This document shows positions 17,720-26,035 of a stretch of DNA of 64,000 bases, piece by piece. The notes beneath the pieces were generated by a model. That model had not been told where the DNA came from. It ran no database searches and saw only the letters and a list, made by a program, of their open reading frames with translations. The DNA comes from Halapricum desulfuricans (GTDB lineage: Archaea; Halobacteriota; Halobacteria; Halobacteriales; Haloarculaceae): NCBI RefSeq assembly GCF_017094505.1, contig NZ_CP064787.1:372001-436000 (forward strand). The letters run 5' to 3'. Made by a program: the position numbers and the translations under genes. Position 1 is the stretch's first letter. Every line of letters begins with the position of its first letter.

Positions 17720-19376
17720 ACTCGACCCCTACGAGGTCGGCCGATCCAGCGATCGCGCCTTCTGGGCCGACGCCGTCGCCGACGCAATCGAGGCGCGCGA
17801 CCCCGACGAGCCGATCGTCATCAAGGGCGGAGTCTCCCCCTCGGGCGTGCCGCATCTGGGCCACGTCAACGAGATCATGCGCGGGTACTTCGTCGCGGCA
17901 GTCCTGCGCGAGCGCGGGCACGAGGTCCGGCAGGTGTTCACCAGCGACGACCGGGACCGGTTGCGCAAGCTCCCGCGACGGCTCGCCGATCTGGACGGAA
18001 ACGTCGTCGGCCTGGGGGAGGTCGACGCCGGCGCGCTCGGGCGGAACCTCGGCAAGCCCTACACCGACATCCCCGATCCGTTCGGCTGCTGTGACTCGTA
18101 CGGCGCGCACTTCACGGAGATCCTCCGGCAGGACGCCGAGCGGCTGGACGTCCCGATCGAGTTCGTCTCGAACACGGACCTCTACGAATCGGGCGAGTTC
18201 GACGACGCGATCGAACACGTGCTCGCGAACCAGGACCGCGCGCGCGAGGTCCTCGGGCAGTATCAGGCGAAGGTCGACGAGGACTACGTCCCCTTCCAGG
18301 CCCAGTGTGCGGAATGTGGCCATCTCACAGAAGAGATCACGGACGTCGACCTTGAGGCCGGCGAGATCGAGTACGTCTGTGCGGACGTCGAGGCCGGCGA
18401 GGAGACGATCGAGGGCTGTGGCCACGAGGGGACGGCCTCGCTTCGGGAGGGCAAACTCCCCTGGCGCTTCGAGTGGCCCGCCCAGTGGGACGTCCTCGGC
18501 GTCGACTTCGAGCCGTTCGGCAAGGACCACGCCGAAGGGTCCTGGCCGTCGGGCGTCGACATCGCCCGGAACGTCTTCGAGATCGAGCCCCCGGTACCGA
18601 TGGTCTACGAGTGGTTCACCCTCGACGGGGAGGCGCTCTCCTCGTCGTCGGGCAACATCATTACTGTCGAGGAGGTCCTTGAGTTGCTCGAACCGGAGGT
18701 GCTCAGGTATTTCTTCCTCAAGGACCCGACGACTGCGCGGGACTTCTCGATCGAGGACCTCGATCAGCTGGTCGACGAGTTCGACCGCTTCGAACGGCTC
18801 TATTTCGGGGAAATCGAGACGGACGACGACCGTGCCGGCGAGCTTGCGACACAGGAGGGTGAGCTCGCAGCGCGCTCGTATCCGCTGCTCGTCGGGGACG
18901 TCCGGCCGGAACGGATCCGGATCCCCTACACGTTCGCCGCCGTGCTCGGGATGACGGACGACCCCGACCTCCGCGAGGAGATCGCCCGCCGGGAGGGGCA
19001 TATCCCCGAGGACGCCCCCGAGTGGGCCGTCGAGAACGCGCTCGCGCGCGTCGAGCGCGCCCGGGAGTGGGCCCGCCGGACGGACAACGAGTTCAACTAC
19101 GAGCTCAAACGCGAGTCGATCCCGGCCGTCGAGTTCGACGCGGCGACGACGTCTGCCCTCGAGGACGTGGCTGACGTCGTCAAAGCGGGCGGAGACGGCG
19201 AGGAGATCCAGGCCGAAATCTACGAGGCCGCCGAGCGCCACGGCGTCGCGGTCGCGGACCTGTTCGCCGCCGGCTACCGGCTGTTTTTCGACCTCGAAGA
19301 AGGCCCCAAACTCGGGCCGTTCCTGGCGAAACTCGATCGCGCCTTCGTCGTCGACCGGCTCCGGCAGGAACGCTAG
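17712..19376 (+). CDS. lysS: Lysyl-tRNA synthetase, class I
   Basis: 554 residues. This is the archaeal class I LysRS, unrelated to the class II bacterial/eukaryotic enzyme. The HIGH-type motif is in SGVPHLGHVNEIM (near residue 46), and the KMSKS counterpart is LSSSSGNIITVEE (near residue 305). A Cys cluster (CAECGHL, then C residues near 220 and 236) probably binds zinc. The C-terminal alpha-helical cage domain is complete. It is coupled to pyrH through an eight-base overlap. Confidence 0.95.
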   Translation: MTELDPYEVGRSSDRAFWADAVADAIEARDPDEPIVIKGGVSPSGVPHLGHVNEIMRGYFVAAVLRERGHEVRQVFTSDDRDRLRKLPRRLADLDGNVVGLGEVDAGALGRNLGKPYTDIPDPFGCCDSYGAHFTEILRQDAERLDVPIEFVSNTDLYESGEFDDAIEHVLANQDRAREVLGQYQAKVDEDYVPFQAQCAECGHLTEEITDVDLEAGEIEYVCADVEAGEETIEGCGHEGTASLREGKLPWRFEWPAQWDVLGVDFEPFGKDHAEGSWPSGVDIARNVFEIEPPVPMVYEWFTLDGEALSSSSGNIITVEEVLELLEPEVLRYFFLKDPTTARDFSIEDLDQLVDEFDRFERLYFGEIETDDDRAGELATQEGELAARSYPLLVGDVRPERIRIPYTFAAVLGMTDDPDLREEIARREGHIPEDAPEWAVENALARVERAREWARRTDNEFNYELKRESIPAVEFDAATTSALEDVADVVKAGGDGEEIQAEIYEAAERHGVAVADLFAAGYRLFFDLEEGPKLGPFLAKLDRAFVVDRLRQER

Positions 19377-19383
19377 GAGACGG

Positions 19384-20421
19384 TCACTGCTCGCTGGCGC
19401 GTCGCCGGTTGAGAAAGCCCTGATTGTTCGCGGTCTTCTCGACGAACGACCGGAACGCGTCGGCGGTCTCGCCGTCTTCGAAGACGATCGGCTCGCCGCC
19501 GTCGCCCTGTTCGCGGATCGCCGGATCGAGCGGGATCTGCCCGAGGAACGGCATCGACATCTCCTCTGCGAACGCCTCGCCGCCGCCCTCGCCGAAGATC
19601 GCGTGCTCGGAGCCACAGTCCGGACACCTGAACGAGCTCATGTTCTCGACGATACCCAGCACGGGCGTCTCGTGTTTGCCGAACATCTCAAGGCCCTTGC
19701 GGGCGTCGTCGAGCGCGACTTCTTGGGGCGTGGTGACGATGACGGCACCGGCGACGGGGACGGTCTGGAGCAGCGTCAGCTGGGTGTCGCCGGTCCCCGG
19801 GGGAAGGTCGACGACCATGTAATCCAGCTCGCCCCACTGGACGTCCTCCCACAGTTGCTGGAGCACCTTGTCGACCATCGGACCGCGCCAGATGACGGGC
19901 GCGTCCTCGCCCATCAGCAGGTCGATGCTCATCAGCTTCAGCCCGTGTTTTTCGGGCGGGATGATCTGCTCGTCGGGCGTCGCCTGCGGTCGCTCGTCCG
20001 AGCCCAGCATCCGTGGGACGTTCGGACCGTAGATGTCGGCGTCGAACAGCCCGACTTCGGCCCCGAGTTCGGCGAGCCCGGCCGCGAGGTTGACCGCGAT
20101 CGTGCTCTTGCCGACGCCGCCCTTTCCGGAGGCGACGGCGATGATGTTCGTGACGTTCGGCAGGACCTGCTCGTGGGGTTCGAGTCCGCGATCGATCGAC
20201 GCCGAGAGATCGACGTCGGCGTCGAGGTCGGCGAGCGCCTCCCGGACGCTCTCGGCGATCGCCGTCTCCGTCGGGGAGTAGGGGGCCCCGAGCGCGAGAT
20301 CGATCGAGACAGTGTCGCCGTCGATCGTGATGTCGTTGACGAGTCCAAGCGAGACGAGGTCGTCGCCCAGATCCGGGTCTTCGACGGTCGCGAGCCGGTC
20401 GCGGATCTCCTGTTCGTCCAT
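19384..20421 (-). CDS. Mrp/NBP35-type Fe-S carrier ATPase
   Basis: 345 residues. An N-terminal MIP18/DUF59-like domain (about 1-85) is followed by a deviant P-loop VASGKGGVGKSTIAVNL (near residue 95) and the DLPPGTGDTQLTL motif. A late CPDCG motif (CX2C) is the site where such proteins carry a bridging [4Fe-4S] cluster. It is expected to deliver Fe-S clusters to apoproteins, plausibly including the many cluster-bearing subunits encoded nearby. Convergent with lysS. Confidence 0.88.
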   Translation of the reverse strand: MDEQEIRDRLATVEDPDLGDDLVSLGLVNDITIDGDTVSIDLALGAPYSPTETAIAESVREALADLDADVDLSASIDRGLEPHEQVLPNVTNIIAVASGKGGVGKSTIAVNLAAGLAELGAEVGLFDADIYGPNVPRMLGSDERPQATPDEQIIPPEKHGLKLMSIDLLMGEDAPVIWRGPMVDKVLQQLWEDVQWGELDYMVVDLPPGTGDTQLTLLQTVPVAGAVIVTTPQEVALDDARKGLEMFGKHETPVLGIVENMSSFRCPDCGSEHAIFGEGGGEAFAEEMSMPFLGQIPLDPAIREQGDGGEPIVFEDGETADAFRSFVEKTANNQGFLNRRRASEQ

Positions 20422-20557
20422 GCGATCGAGTTGGCGCTCGACCGTCGATAAGCGTTGTGACAGCGGTCTCTCGAGACCGCGTAATCGGTCGAGGTTACGT
20501 CGAATCCCCGATCGGCGGCGGAGTTAAATCCGCCCCCGGAGAAGACCTACAGGAGTA

Positions 20558-21565
20558 ATGCTCGTCGACGGGTTCGGCCGCGAACTGACGGAGATCCGGG
20601 TGTCGCTGACAGACCGGTGTAACTTCGATTGCGTGTACTGTCACAACGAGGGGCTGGGCGACACCCGCGGCCCGATGGCACCACAGGACGAAGAGATGTC
20701 GACCGAAGAGGTTCTGCGCGTGCTGTCGGTCGCCGCGGATCTGGACGTCGAGGCCGTCAAGTTCACCGGGGGGGAACCGATGCTCCGGGAGGACCTCGAG
20801 GAGATCGTCCGTCGCGCGCCCGAGAGCATGGCGGTCTCGCTGACGACGAACGGCTCGTTTCTCCCCGACCGCGCGGAGGGACTCGTCGAGGCGGGTCTCG
20901 AACGGGTCAACGTCTCTCAGGACGCGGTCGATCCCGAGGCCTTCGCCGAGATCACCAAGAGCGGTGCCTACGACCGGGTGATCGAGGGCGTCGACGCCGC
21001 ACTGGAGGCGGGTCTCGACCCGGTCAAGCTGAACATGGTCGTCTTCGAGGGGACCGCCGAGTACATTCCCGAGATGGTCGATCGGGTCGCCGAGCGCGAC
21101 GGCCTGCGGCTGCAACTCATCGAGTACATGCCAGAGATCGCCGGCCATCCCGAGTGGGCGATCGACATCGAGCGCGTCCACGAGTGGCTCGCCGAACGGG
21201 CGGACCGGATCGAGACCCGCGAGATGCACGACCGCAAGCGGTACTTCGTCGCCGGCGACGAGGGGGAAGGAATGGTCGAGGTCGTCGACCCGGTCGAGAA
21301 CGAGACGTTCTGTGAGAACTGCCATCGCGTGCGCGTGACCCACGACGGCTCGCTGAAAGGGTGTCTCAACCGGCCGCGCGTCCATCCGATGGGCGAGTTG
21401 ACCGAACCCGAGATCAGGGCGGCGTTTCGCGAGGTGGTCGCCGACCGCGTCCCCTACTACGGAGAGTTCATGATCGAGGACGACGGCGAGTGGATCCGAA
21501 ACGACGAGTACGTCGGCGAGCAACTGGTCGTCGAAGAGGCCCCGATCACGGCGGACGACGACTGA
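20558..21565 (+). CDS. moaA: GTP 3',8-cyclase (molybdenum cofactor biosynthesis)
   Basis: 335 residues. The radical-SAM motif CX3CX2C lies in [14 protein letters not shown] near residue 23. The second cluster's Cys are in [17 protein letters not shown] and KGCL near residues 255-275. The [12 protein letters not shown] motif is SAM-binding. MoaA carries out the first step from GTP to the pterin precursor. The gene precedes the dms regulator and operon, consistent with high cofactor demand. Its stop codon runs directly into repeat copy B. Confidence 0.93.
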   Translation: MLVDGFGRELTEIRVSLTDRCNFDCVYCHNEGLGDTRGPMAPQDEEMSTEEVLRVLSVAADLDVEAVKFTGGEPMLREDLEEIVRRAPESMAVSLTTNGSFLPDRAEGLVEAGLERVNVSQDAVDPEAFAEITKSGAYDRVIEGVDAALEAGLDPVKLNMVVFEGTAEYIPEMVDRVAERDGLRLQLIEYMPEIAGHPEWAIDIERVHEWLAERADRIETREMHDRKRYFVAGDEGEGMVEVVDPVENETFCENCHRVRVTHDGSLKGCLNRPRVHPMGELTEPEIRAAFREVVADRVPYYGEFMIEDDGEWIRNDEYVGEQLVVEEAPITADDD

Positions 21566-21641
21566 TAGTGGTTGCTGTACGTTCGTAAAGGAATCTGGCA
21601 CGACGGCGTGCCAGATCAGTTCGAAATGGTATAGCCACTAG
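21565..21641. repeat. 77-bp palindromic dispersed repeat, copy B
   Basis: It starts ATAGTGGTTGCTGTACG and ends GGTATAGCCACTAG, with a perfect inner hairpin ATCTGGCACG-ACGG-CGTGCCAGAT. The left-arm GTTCGTAAAG is identical to copy A, and the right-arm TCAGTTCGAAA resembles TCAGGTCGAAA in copy C. It begins on the last base of the moaA stop codon, so it also sits where a terminator for moaA would be. Confidence 0.72.
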
Positions 21642-21687
21642 TGGAACGGCCGGCCGCGCGACTGGTCCGGGCCCCCATATAAAGACC

Positions 21688-21698
21688 TTAGATATAAG
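21688..21698 (+). promoter_or_regulatory. TATA-like box for the dmsR leader transcript
   Basis: TTAGATATAAG lies about 42 bases before the small ORF start at 21736, predicting an RNA start near 21720. A second TATA-like CATATAAAG is at 21676-21684. Confidence 0.4.
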
Positions 21699-21735
21699 CG
21701 GTAGGTTGAGCGTTGCTCCGCTCGTCTGTCACTGT

Positions 21736-21837
21736 ATGATGTCCGTGTTGAGAGACGAGATCCGGGAAGACGCGCGGAACACGAACCGCACGACTGACGG
21801 CGGGAATGTGGCGTACGCCGGCGAGCGCCTCGTATGA
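21736..21837 (+). CDS. Possible 33-codon leader ORF overlapping the dmsR start
   Basis: This short frame begins ATGATG (MMSVLRDEIREDARN) and ends TGA inside the ATGA that starts the downstream Bat-type regulator. The four-base overlap and the position just after a TATA-like box suggest a translated leader peptide or small protein coupled to the regulator. There is no family match and no Shine-Dalgarno, so it may also be chance. Confidence 0.35.
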   Translation: MMSVLRDEIREDARNTNRTTDGGNVAYAGERLV

Positions 21838-22478
21838 GCGGTGGCCGGACGTCCACGGAGGGTTGCAGCGACGCGGCCGTCAGCGAGTCGCGGCGAGCAC
21901 TGACCGTCGAGCTGGCAGTCGAGTTCGACGCCGACGCCAGGGGCTGTCCGATCGCCGTCGACTGCGACGCGTCAGCACCCGTCGAGCACCACGTGATCGA
22001 CGACACGTGTCACGTCTCCTGTCCGAGCTCCGAAGACGGAACCGCCGTCCGACACAGACGGGTCCACGTCGACGGCGAGTGTGTCTGCCGGATCGTCGCC
22101 AGTCACGGCTGTTGCCCGTCGCTACAGGCGGCCGCTGACGGCGGACTGATCGTCCGGACGAACCCCGCCGACCGGGCGACGCTCCGGGCGATGATCGAAG
22201 AACTCCGCGGAGTCGCTGACGCCGTCCGGATCCGGAGTCTGGTAGTCGACGACGGCGAGACGGCCACCCGGTCGGAGCTCGTGAGCCTGCAGGCCCTGAC
22301 CGAGATCGAGCGCGAGACGGTCGAACGAGCGATCCTTGAGGGATATTACGATCGCCCCCGGACCGTCAGTTTCGACGATCTGGCGACCGATCTGGGCATC
22401 ACTTCGTCCGCCCTCTCGAAACGCCTCGCCTCGGCGGAATCCAAGATTATGCGTAATTTATTCGAAGATCGTGATTAA
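21834..22478 (+). CDS. dmsR: Bat-type HTH transcriptional regulator of the DMSO-reductase operon
   Basis: 214 residues. The C-terminal HTH_10 domain shows LTEIERETVERAILEGYYDRPRT-type sequence and ITSSALSKRLASAE. The N-terminal half has many Cys: GCPIAVDC, DTCHVSCPSS, GECVCRI and HGCCPS, suggestive of a metal- or redox-sensing site. The gene order regulator, small protein, A, B, C, D matches the characterised haloarchaeal dmsR-dmsEABCD locus, where DmsR activates the operon anaerobically. The symbol follows that synteny. Confidence 0.82.
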   Translation: MSGGRTSTEGCSDAAVSESRRALTVELAVEFDADARGCPIAVDCDASAPVEHHVIDDTCHVSCPSSEDGTAVRHRRVHVDGECVCRIVASHGCCPSLQAAADGGLIVRTNPADRATLRAMIEELRGVADAVRIRSLVVDDGETATRSELVSLQALTEIERETVERAILEGYYDRPRTVSFDDLATDLGITSSALSKRLASAESKIMRNLFEDRD

Positions 22479-22594
22479 TAGCCCGCTGCATTTGTCGTTT
22501 CGTCTGACTATCCCCTGCACTACTTAAACAAGGCCACTATTGAGGGTCAGCGGGAGGGGACAGACAGCCCTACAGAACGCCGTGGTGAATCTAC

Positions 22595-22849
22595 GTGAAC
22601 GACACTGCGGACACTCGCGAGGAGATGGCGAGTGTGCTAGACGACGAGGACTGGCAACGGACAGTCGAGGACATTCTCGAGGACGGCCCGCACAGCACGG
22701 AACTGGGGAAGATGATGGGCCGGGACGCCGTTCGAGTCAGCATCGGGGAGATGTCCGAACAGGCGTTCCACGAGAAGTATCACGACGCCGTCCTCGAGGA
22801 GTTCGGCGTCGACGAACGACCCACTGGGTCGGAGGGATCCGATGAGTGA
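22595..22849 (+). CDS. dmsE: Small conserved protein of the DMSO-reductase operon
   Basis: 84 residues from a GTG (MNDTADTREEMAS); an internal ATG would give a shorter form. Its C-terminal half, LGKMMGRDAVRVSIGEMS then EKYHDAVLEEFGVDERP, is clearly homologous to the product at 8983-9231. It overlaps dmsA by eight bases (ATGAGTGA). It occupies the dmsE position of the haloarchaeal dms locus. Its biochemical role is unknown; no Cys is present, so it is not itself an Fe-S protein. It may be a chaperone or a subunit-docking peptide. Confidence 0.75.
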   Translation: MNDTADTREEMASVLDDEDWQRTVEDILEDGPHSTELGKMMGRDAVRVSIGEMSEQAFHEKYHDAVLEEFGVDERPTGSEGSDE

Positions 22850-25307
22850 GCAAGACGGCGTCAGCCGACGGTCGGTCCTTCTGGGGGCCGGTGCCGCCGC
22901 GGGTGCGCTGGGACTTGGCGGCAGCCGTCTCACGTCGCTGTCAGTCGATCCGGCCGCAGCGAGCGTCGAACAGTTCCTCGATCGCAACGACGTGTTGCAC
23001 GGCTACTGTTCGCCGAACTGCCGGGGCAAGTGCCAGATGGACGTGTACGTCCGCGACGGCCAGATCCGAAAGGTCGAGCCCAAAGTCCCCGACAACCCGG
23101 ACTACAAGCGGTCGTGCACGCTCGGGCTCAGCCACATGCAGCGAGCCTACAATCCGACGCGACTGAAGTACCCGATGAAGCGGACAGACTGGTCGCCCGG
23201 CGATCCCAACCCGACCGGTCGAGGCCCAGACGCCGAGTTCGAGCGCATCGAGTGGGACGAGGCGCTGGATTACGTGGCTGACGAGATGCTCCGCGTGCGC
23301 GAGGAGTACTCGCCCGAAAGCGTCTACTTCGAACTCGGCTCGGGGACCGACGGCATCGGCGCGACGGTCTACAGCCGTCTGGCCGGAGCGTTCGGCGGAA
23401 CGATGAAGGCGTGGTCGATCGACATCAACGTCGGACTGGGTTTCCGCCGGGTCACCGGCGCGGGGTATTTCAACACGCCGACGAACCAGGCGACCGATAT
23501 CGAGAACGCCAACACCATCGTCATCTGGGGCGGCAACATCTTCGAGAGTCGCTTCCAGATGGACGCCTCGAAGGTACTCGACGCCAAGCAGAACGGCGCG
23601 AAGATCGTCGTGGTCGACCCGGCCTACAACACGACAACGGCAAAGGGGGACCTGTGGCTGCCGGTCAAACCGGGCAGGGACGGCCACCTCGCGATGGCGA
23701 TGATCTACACGGCCTTCGAAGAGGACTACCTCGACGAGCAGTTCCTCCGGGAACGGACGCTCGGACCGGCCCTGGTCCGGGAAGACGGGTCACTGCTGAA
23801 GACGGCGGACGTCTTCGACGACGGTGACGAGGAGACGCCGGTCGCCCTCGACGAGGAGTCGGGCGAACCGGTCGCCCTCGAGCCCGAGACGTACGGCGAG
23901 TACGCCCTCTTCGGCGAGTACGAGGTCGACGGCGAGACGGTGACGACCGGGCTGACGGAGATCCGGGAGGCCGCCGCCGACTACGCGCCCGAGGAGATGG
24001 CCGAGTACGTCGGCGTCGACGCCGAGAACATCAGACAGACCGTTCGCTGGCTCGGCACGCGCGGGCCGGGCGGCATCCTGACCGGGCTGGGTGTCGACCG
24101 CTACGTCTACGGACACATCTTCGGTCAGGCGTACGCGATCCTGCTCGCCCTGCTCGGCCAGTACGGGATGAGCGGCTGCGTGACCGGCGGGATCACCCAG
24201 GGCGGCGGCTTTGCGAGCGACTACGGTGCCGTCGAGGGCGCACCGGGTCCCCGGAGCCTGCAGCAGAAGGGGATCCTCTCGGCGATGGCGGGCGACGACG
24301 AGAAGCCGATCAAGGCGATGTACGCGATGGCGTCGAACTTCACCGCCAACCAGATGCCCGACCGTCAGGCGTGGCTCGACGCCCTCGAGAACGTCGACAT
24401 GGTCGCTGTGGCGGACATGCAACACACGCCCAACGTCCAGCACGCCGACATCGTCCTGCCGGCCTCCCACTGGTTCGAGCGTGAGGACATCGCCGGAACC
24501 TGGACCCAGCCCCACGTCCGCTACAGAGAGCCGGCCCACGAGCCGCTGTGGGAGTCCAAAAGCGACCACTGGATGCTCGTTCGCCTGGCCGAACGGCTGG
24601 GCTACGGCGAGCACTTCGACCGCGATCGCGAGACGACCCTGCAGAAAGTGCTGGACGCCGAGGACCGATTCACGCTGGAGGATCTCCGCGAGAAGGGGAC
24701 CTTCTTCGACGACAGCGCGCCCGAGATCATCTGGCAGGGCGAGTTCAACACCCCGAGCGGCCGCCTCGAGCTCTACGACGAGGACGCGCCCACCGAGAAC
24801 GGGACGTCTCTCGAGGTTCCGGTTCCGATGGAGAGCCGAACGAGTCCCGACCACGAACTCGCCGAGGAGTACCCGCTCACTTTCCTGCAGAAACACAGTC
24901 GGTGGCGGATCCACTCGCAGTTCGGCCGGATGCCGTACCTGCGACAGATCGAGACTGAACCGGTCGTCGACATCAACCCCAGCGACGCCGAGGACCGCGA
25001 CATCGAGGACGGCGAGTACGTCCGGATCTACAACGACCGCGGCGAACTCGTCGTCAAGGCCCGGTACAACGAGGGCTACCGGCCCGGGATGGTCAACGTC
25101 AACCAGGGCTGGTGGGCCGACGACTACGTCCGAGGTCACCACAACGATCTCACACACACGGACGTCAGCGACGCGATCGAGAACTTTGCGTTCTACGACA
25201 CCCGCGTCGAGGTCGAACCGGCGCCGGACGACATCGATACGAGTCAGTACACGGACCCGGATCGGGCCCCCTGGCTCGGCGGATCGAACGACGGAGGTGA
25301 TAACTGA
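22842..25307 (+). CDS. dmsA: DMSO/TMAO-reductase-like molybdopterin catalytic subunit
   Basis: 821 residues. A Tat motif (SRRSVLLGAG, R9-R10) marks export. The [4Fe-4S] ligands are C56, C60, C64 and C92 (CX3CX3CX27C). The region expected to hold the Mo ligand reads WSIDINVGLG (S192, D194). The DIN pattern resembles Asp-ligated type II enzymes more than the classical Ser of E. coli DmsA. The dinucleotide-binding C-terminus includes VDINPSDAEDRDIEDGEYV. It is coupled to dmsE and dmsB and forms an external reductase for DMSO, TMAO or a related acceptor. The substrate is inferred from synteny. Confidence 0.85.
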   Translation: MSEQDGVSRRSVLLGAGAAAGALGLGGSRLTSLSVDPAAASVEQFLDRNDVLHGYCSPNCRGKCQMDVYVRDGQIRKVEPKVPDNPDYKRSCTLGLSHMQRAYNPTRLKYPMKRTDWSPGDPNPTGRGPDAEFERIEWDEALDYVADEMLRVREEYSPESVYFELGSGTDGIGATVYSRLAGAFGGTMKAWSIDINVGLGFRRVTGAGYFNTPTNQATDIENANTIVIWGGNIFESRFQMDASKVLDAKQNGAKIVVVDPAYNTTTAKGDLWLPVKPGRDGHLAMAMIYTAFEEDYLDEQFLRERTLGPALVREDGSLLKTADVFDDGDEETPVALDEESGEPVALEPETYGEYALFGEYEVDGETVTTGLTEIREAAADYAPEEMAEYVGVDAENIRQTVRWLGTRGPGGILTGLGVDRYVYGHIFGQAYAILLALLGQYGMSGCVTGGITQGGGFASDYGAVEGAPGPRSLQQKGILSAMAGDDEKPIKAMYAMASNFTANQMPDRQAWLDALENVDMVAVADMQHTPNVQHADIVLPASHWFEREDIAGTWTQPHVRYREPAHEPLWESKSDHWMLVRLAERLGYGEHFDRDRETTLQKVLDAEDRFTLEDLREKGTFFDDSAPEIIWQGEFNTPSGRLELYDEDAPTENGTSLEVPVPMESRTSPDHELAEEYPLTFLQKHSRWRIHSQFGRMPYLRQIETEPVVDINPSDAEDRDIEDGEYVRIYNDRGELVVKARYNEGYRPGMVNVNQGWWADDYVRGHHNDLTHTDVSDAIENFAFYDTRVEVEPAPDDIDTSQYTDPDRAPWLGGSNDGGDN

Positions 25308-26035
25308 TGACAAAGTACGGAATGGTGATCGACCAGGAGCGGTGTGTCGGCTGTCAGGCGTGTTCGACAGCCTGTATCGAGGAGAACAACGTCGGACTCG
25401 GCCAGGTCTGGAATCGGGTCCTGACCGAGGGAGGCGACAGCATCGAGACGCCCTCGGGAAGCTACCCGATCGACGGGAGCGACGGCACCGCGAGCCTGTC
25501 GATGGACTTCCAGCCGACGGCCTGCCAGCACTGTGAGAACGCTCCCTGCGTGAAGGTCTGTCCGGTGAACGCGACCTACACACGGGAGGACGGCATCGTG
25601 GAGATCGACTACGAGAAGTGTATCGGGTGTCGCTACTGCATGGCGGCCTGTCCCTACAACGCTCGCGTGTTCAACTACGACGAGCCCGAGCATGTTCCCG
25701 CGGAGGGGACCGGGAACGTCCCGGAGCGATCGCAGGGCGTCGTCGAGAAGTGCACGTTCTGCAGCCACCGCGTGGAGGAGGACCTCGATCCCGCCTGCGT
25801 CAACGCCTGTCCGGCCGACGCACGGATCTTCGGCGACCTCGACGACCCGGACAGTACAGTCTCGAAGTACGTCGACAAATACGAGACCCACCAGCTACTC
25901 GAGGACCTTGAGACGTCGCCGAACACGTACTACGTCCGCGGTGAGATGACGCCCGGCCGCCAGCGAGTCGGGACGGAACTGGAGGGGACAGCGCGCAAGG
26001 ACGTGTCGCTGCCCGACGGCGGTGAGCGACAATGA
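25307..26035 (+). CDS. dmsB: Four-cluster ferredoxin subunit of the DMSO-reductase-like complex
   Basis: 242 residues with sixteen cluster Cys: CVGCQACSTAC, CQHCENAPCVKVC, CIGCRYCMAAC and CTFC...CVNAC. It passes electrons from the membrane subunit to DmsA. The start shares a base with the dmsA stop (TGATG), and the end overlaps dmsC by four bases. No signal peptide, in line with piggy-back Tat export. Confidence 0.9.
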   Translation: MTKYGMVIDQERCVGCQACSTACIEENNVGLGQVWNRVLTEGGDSIETPSGSYPIDGSDGTASLSMDFQPTACQHCENAPCVKVCPVNATYTREDGIVEIDYEKCIGCRYCMAACPYNARVFNYDEPEHVPAEGTGNVPERSQGVVEKCTFCSHRVEEDLDPACVNACPADARIFGDLDDPDSTVSKYVDKYETHQLLEDLETSPNTYYVRGEMTPGRQRVGTELEGTARKDVSLPDGGERQ

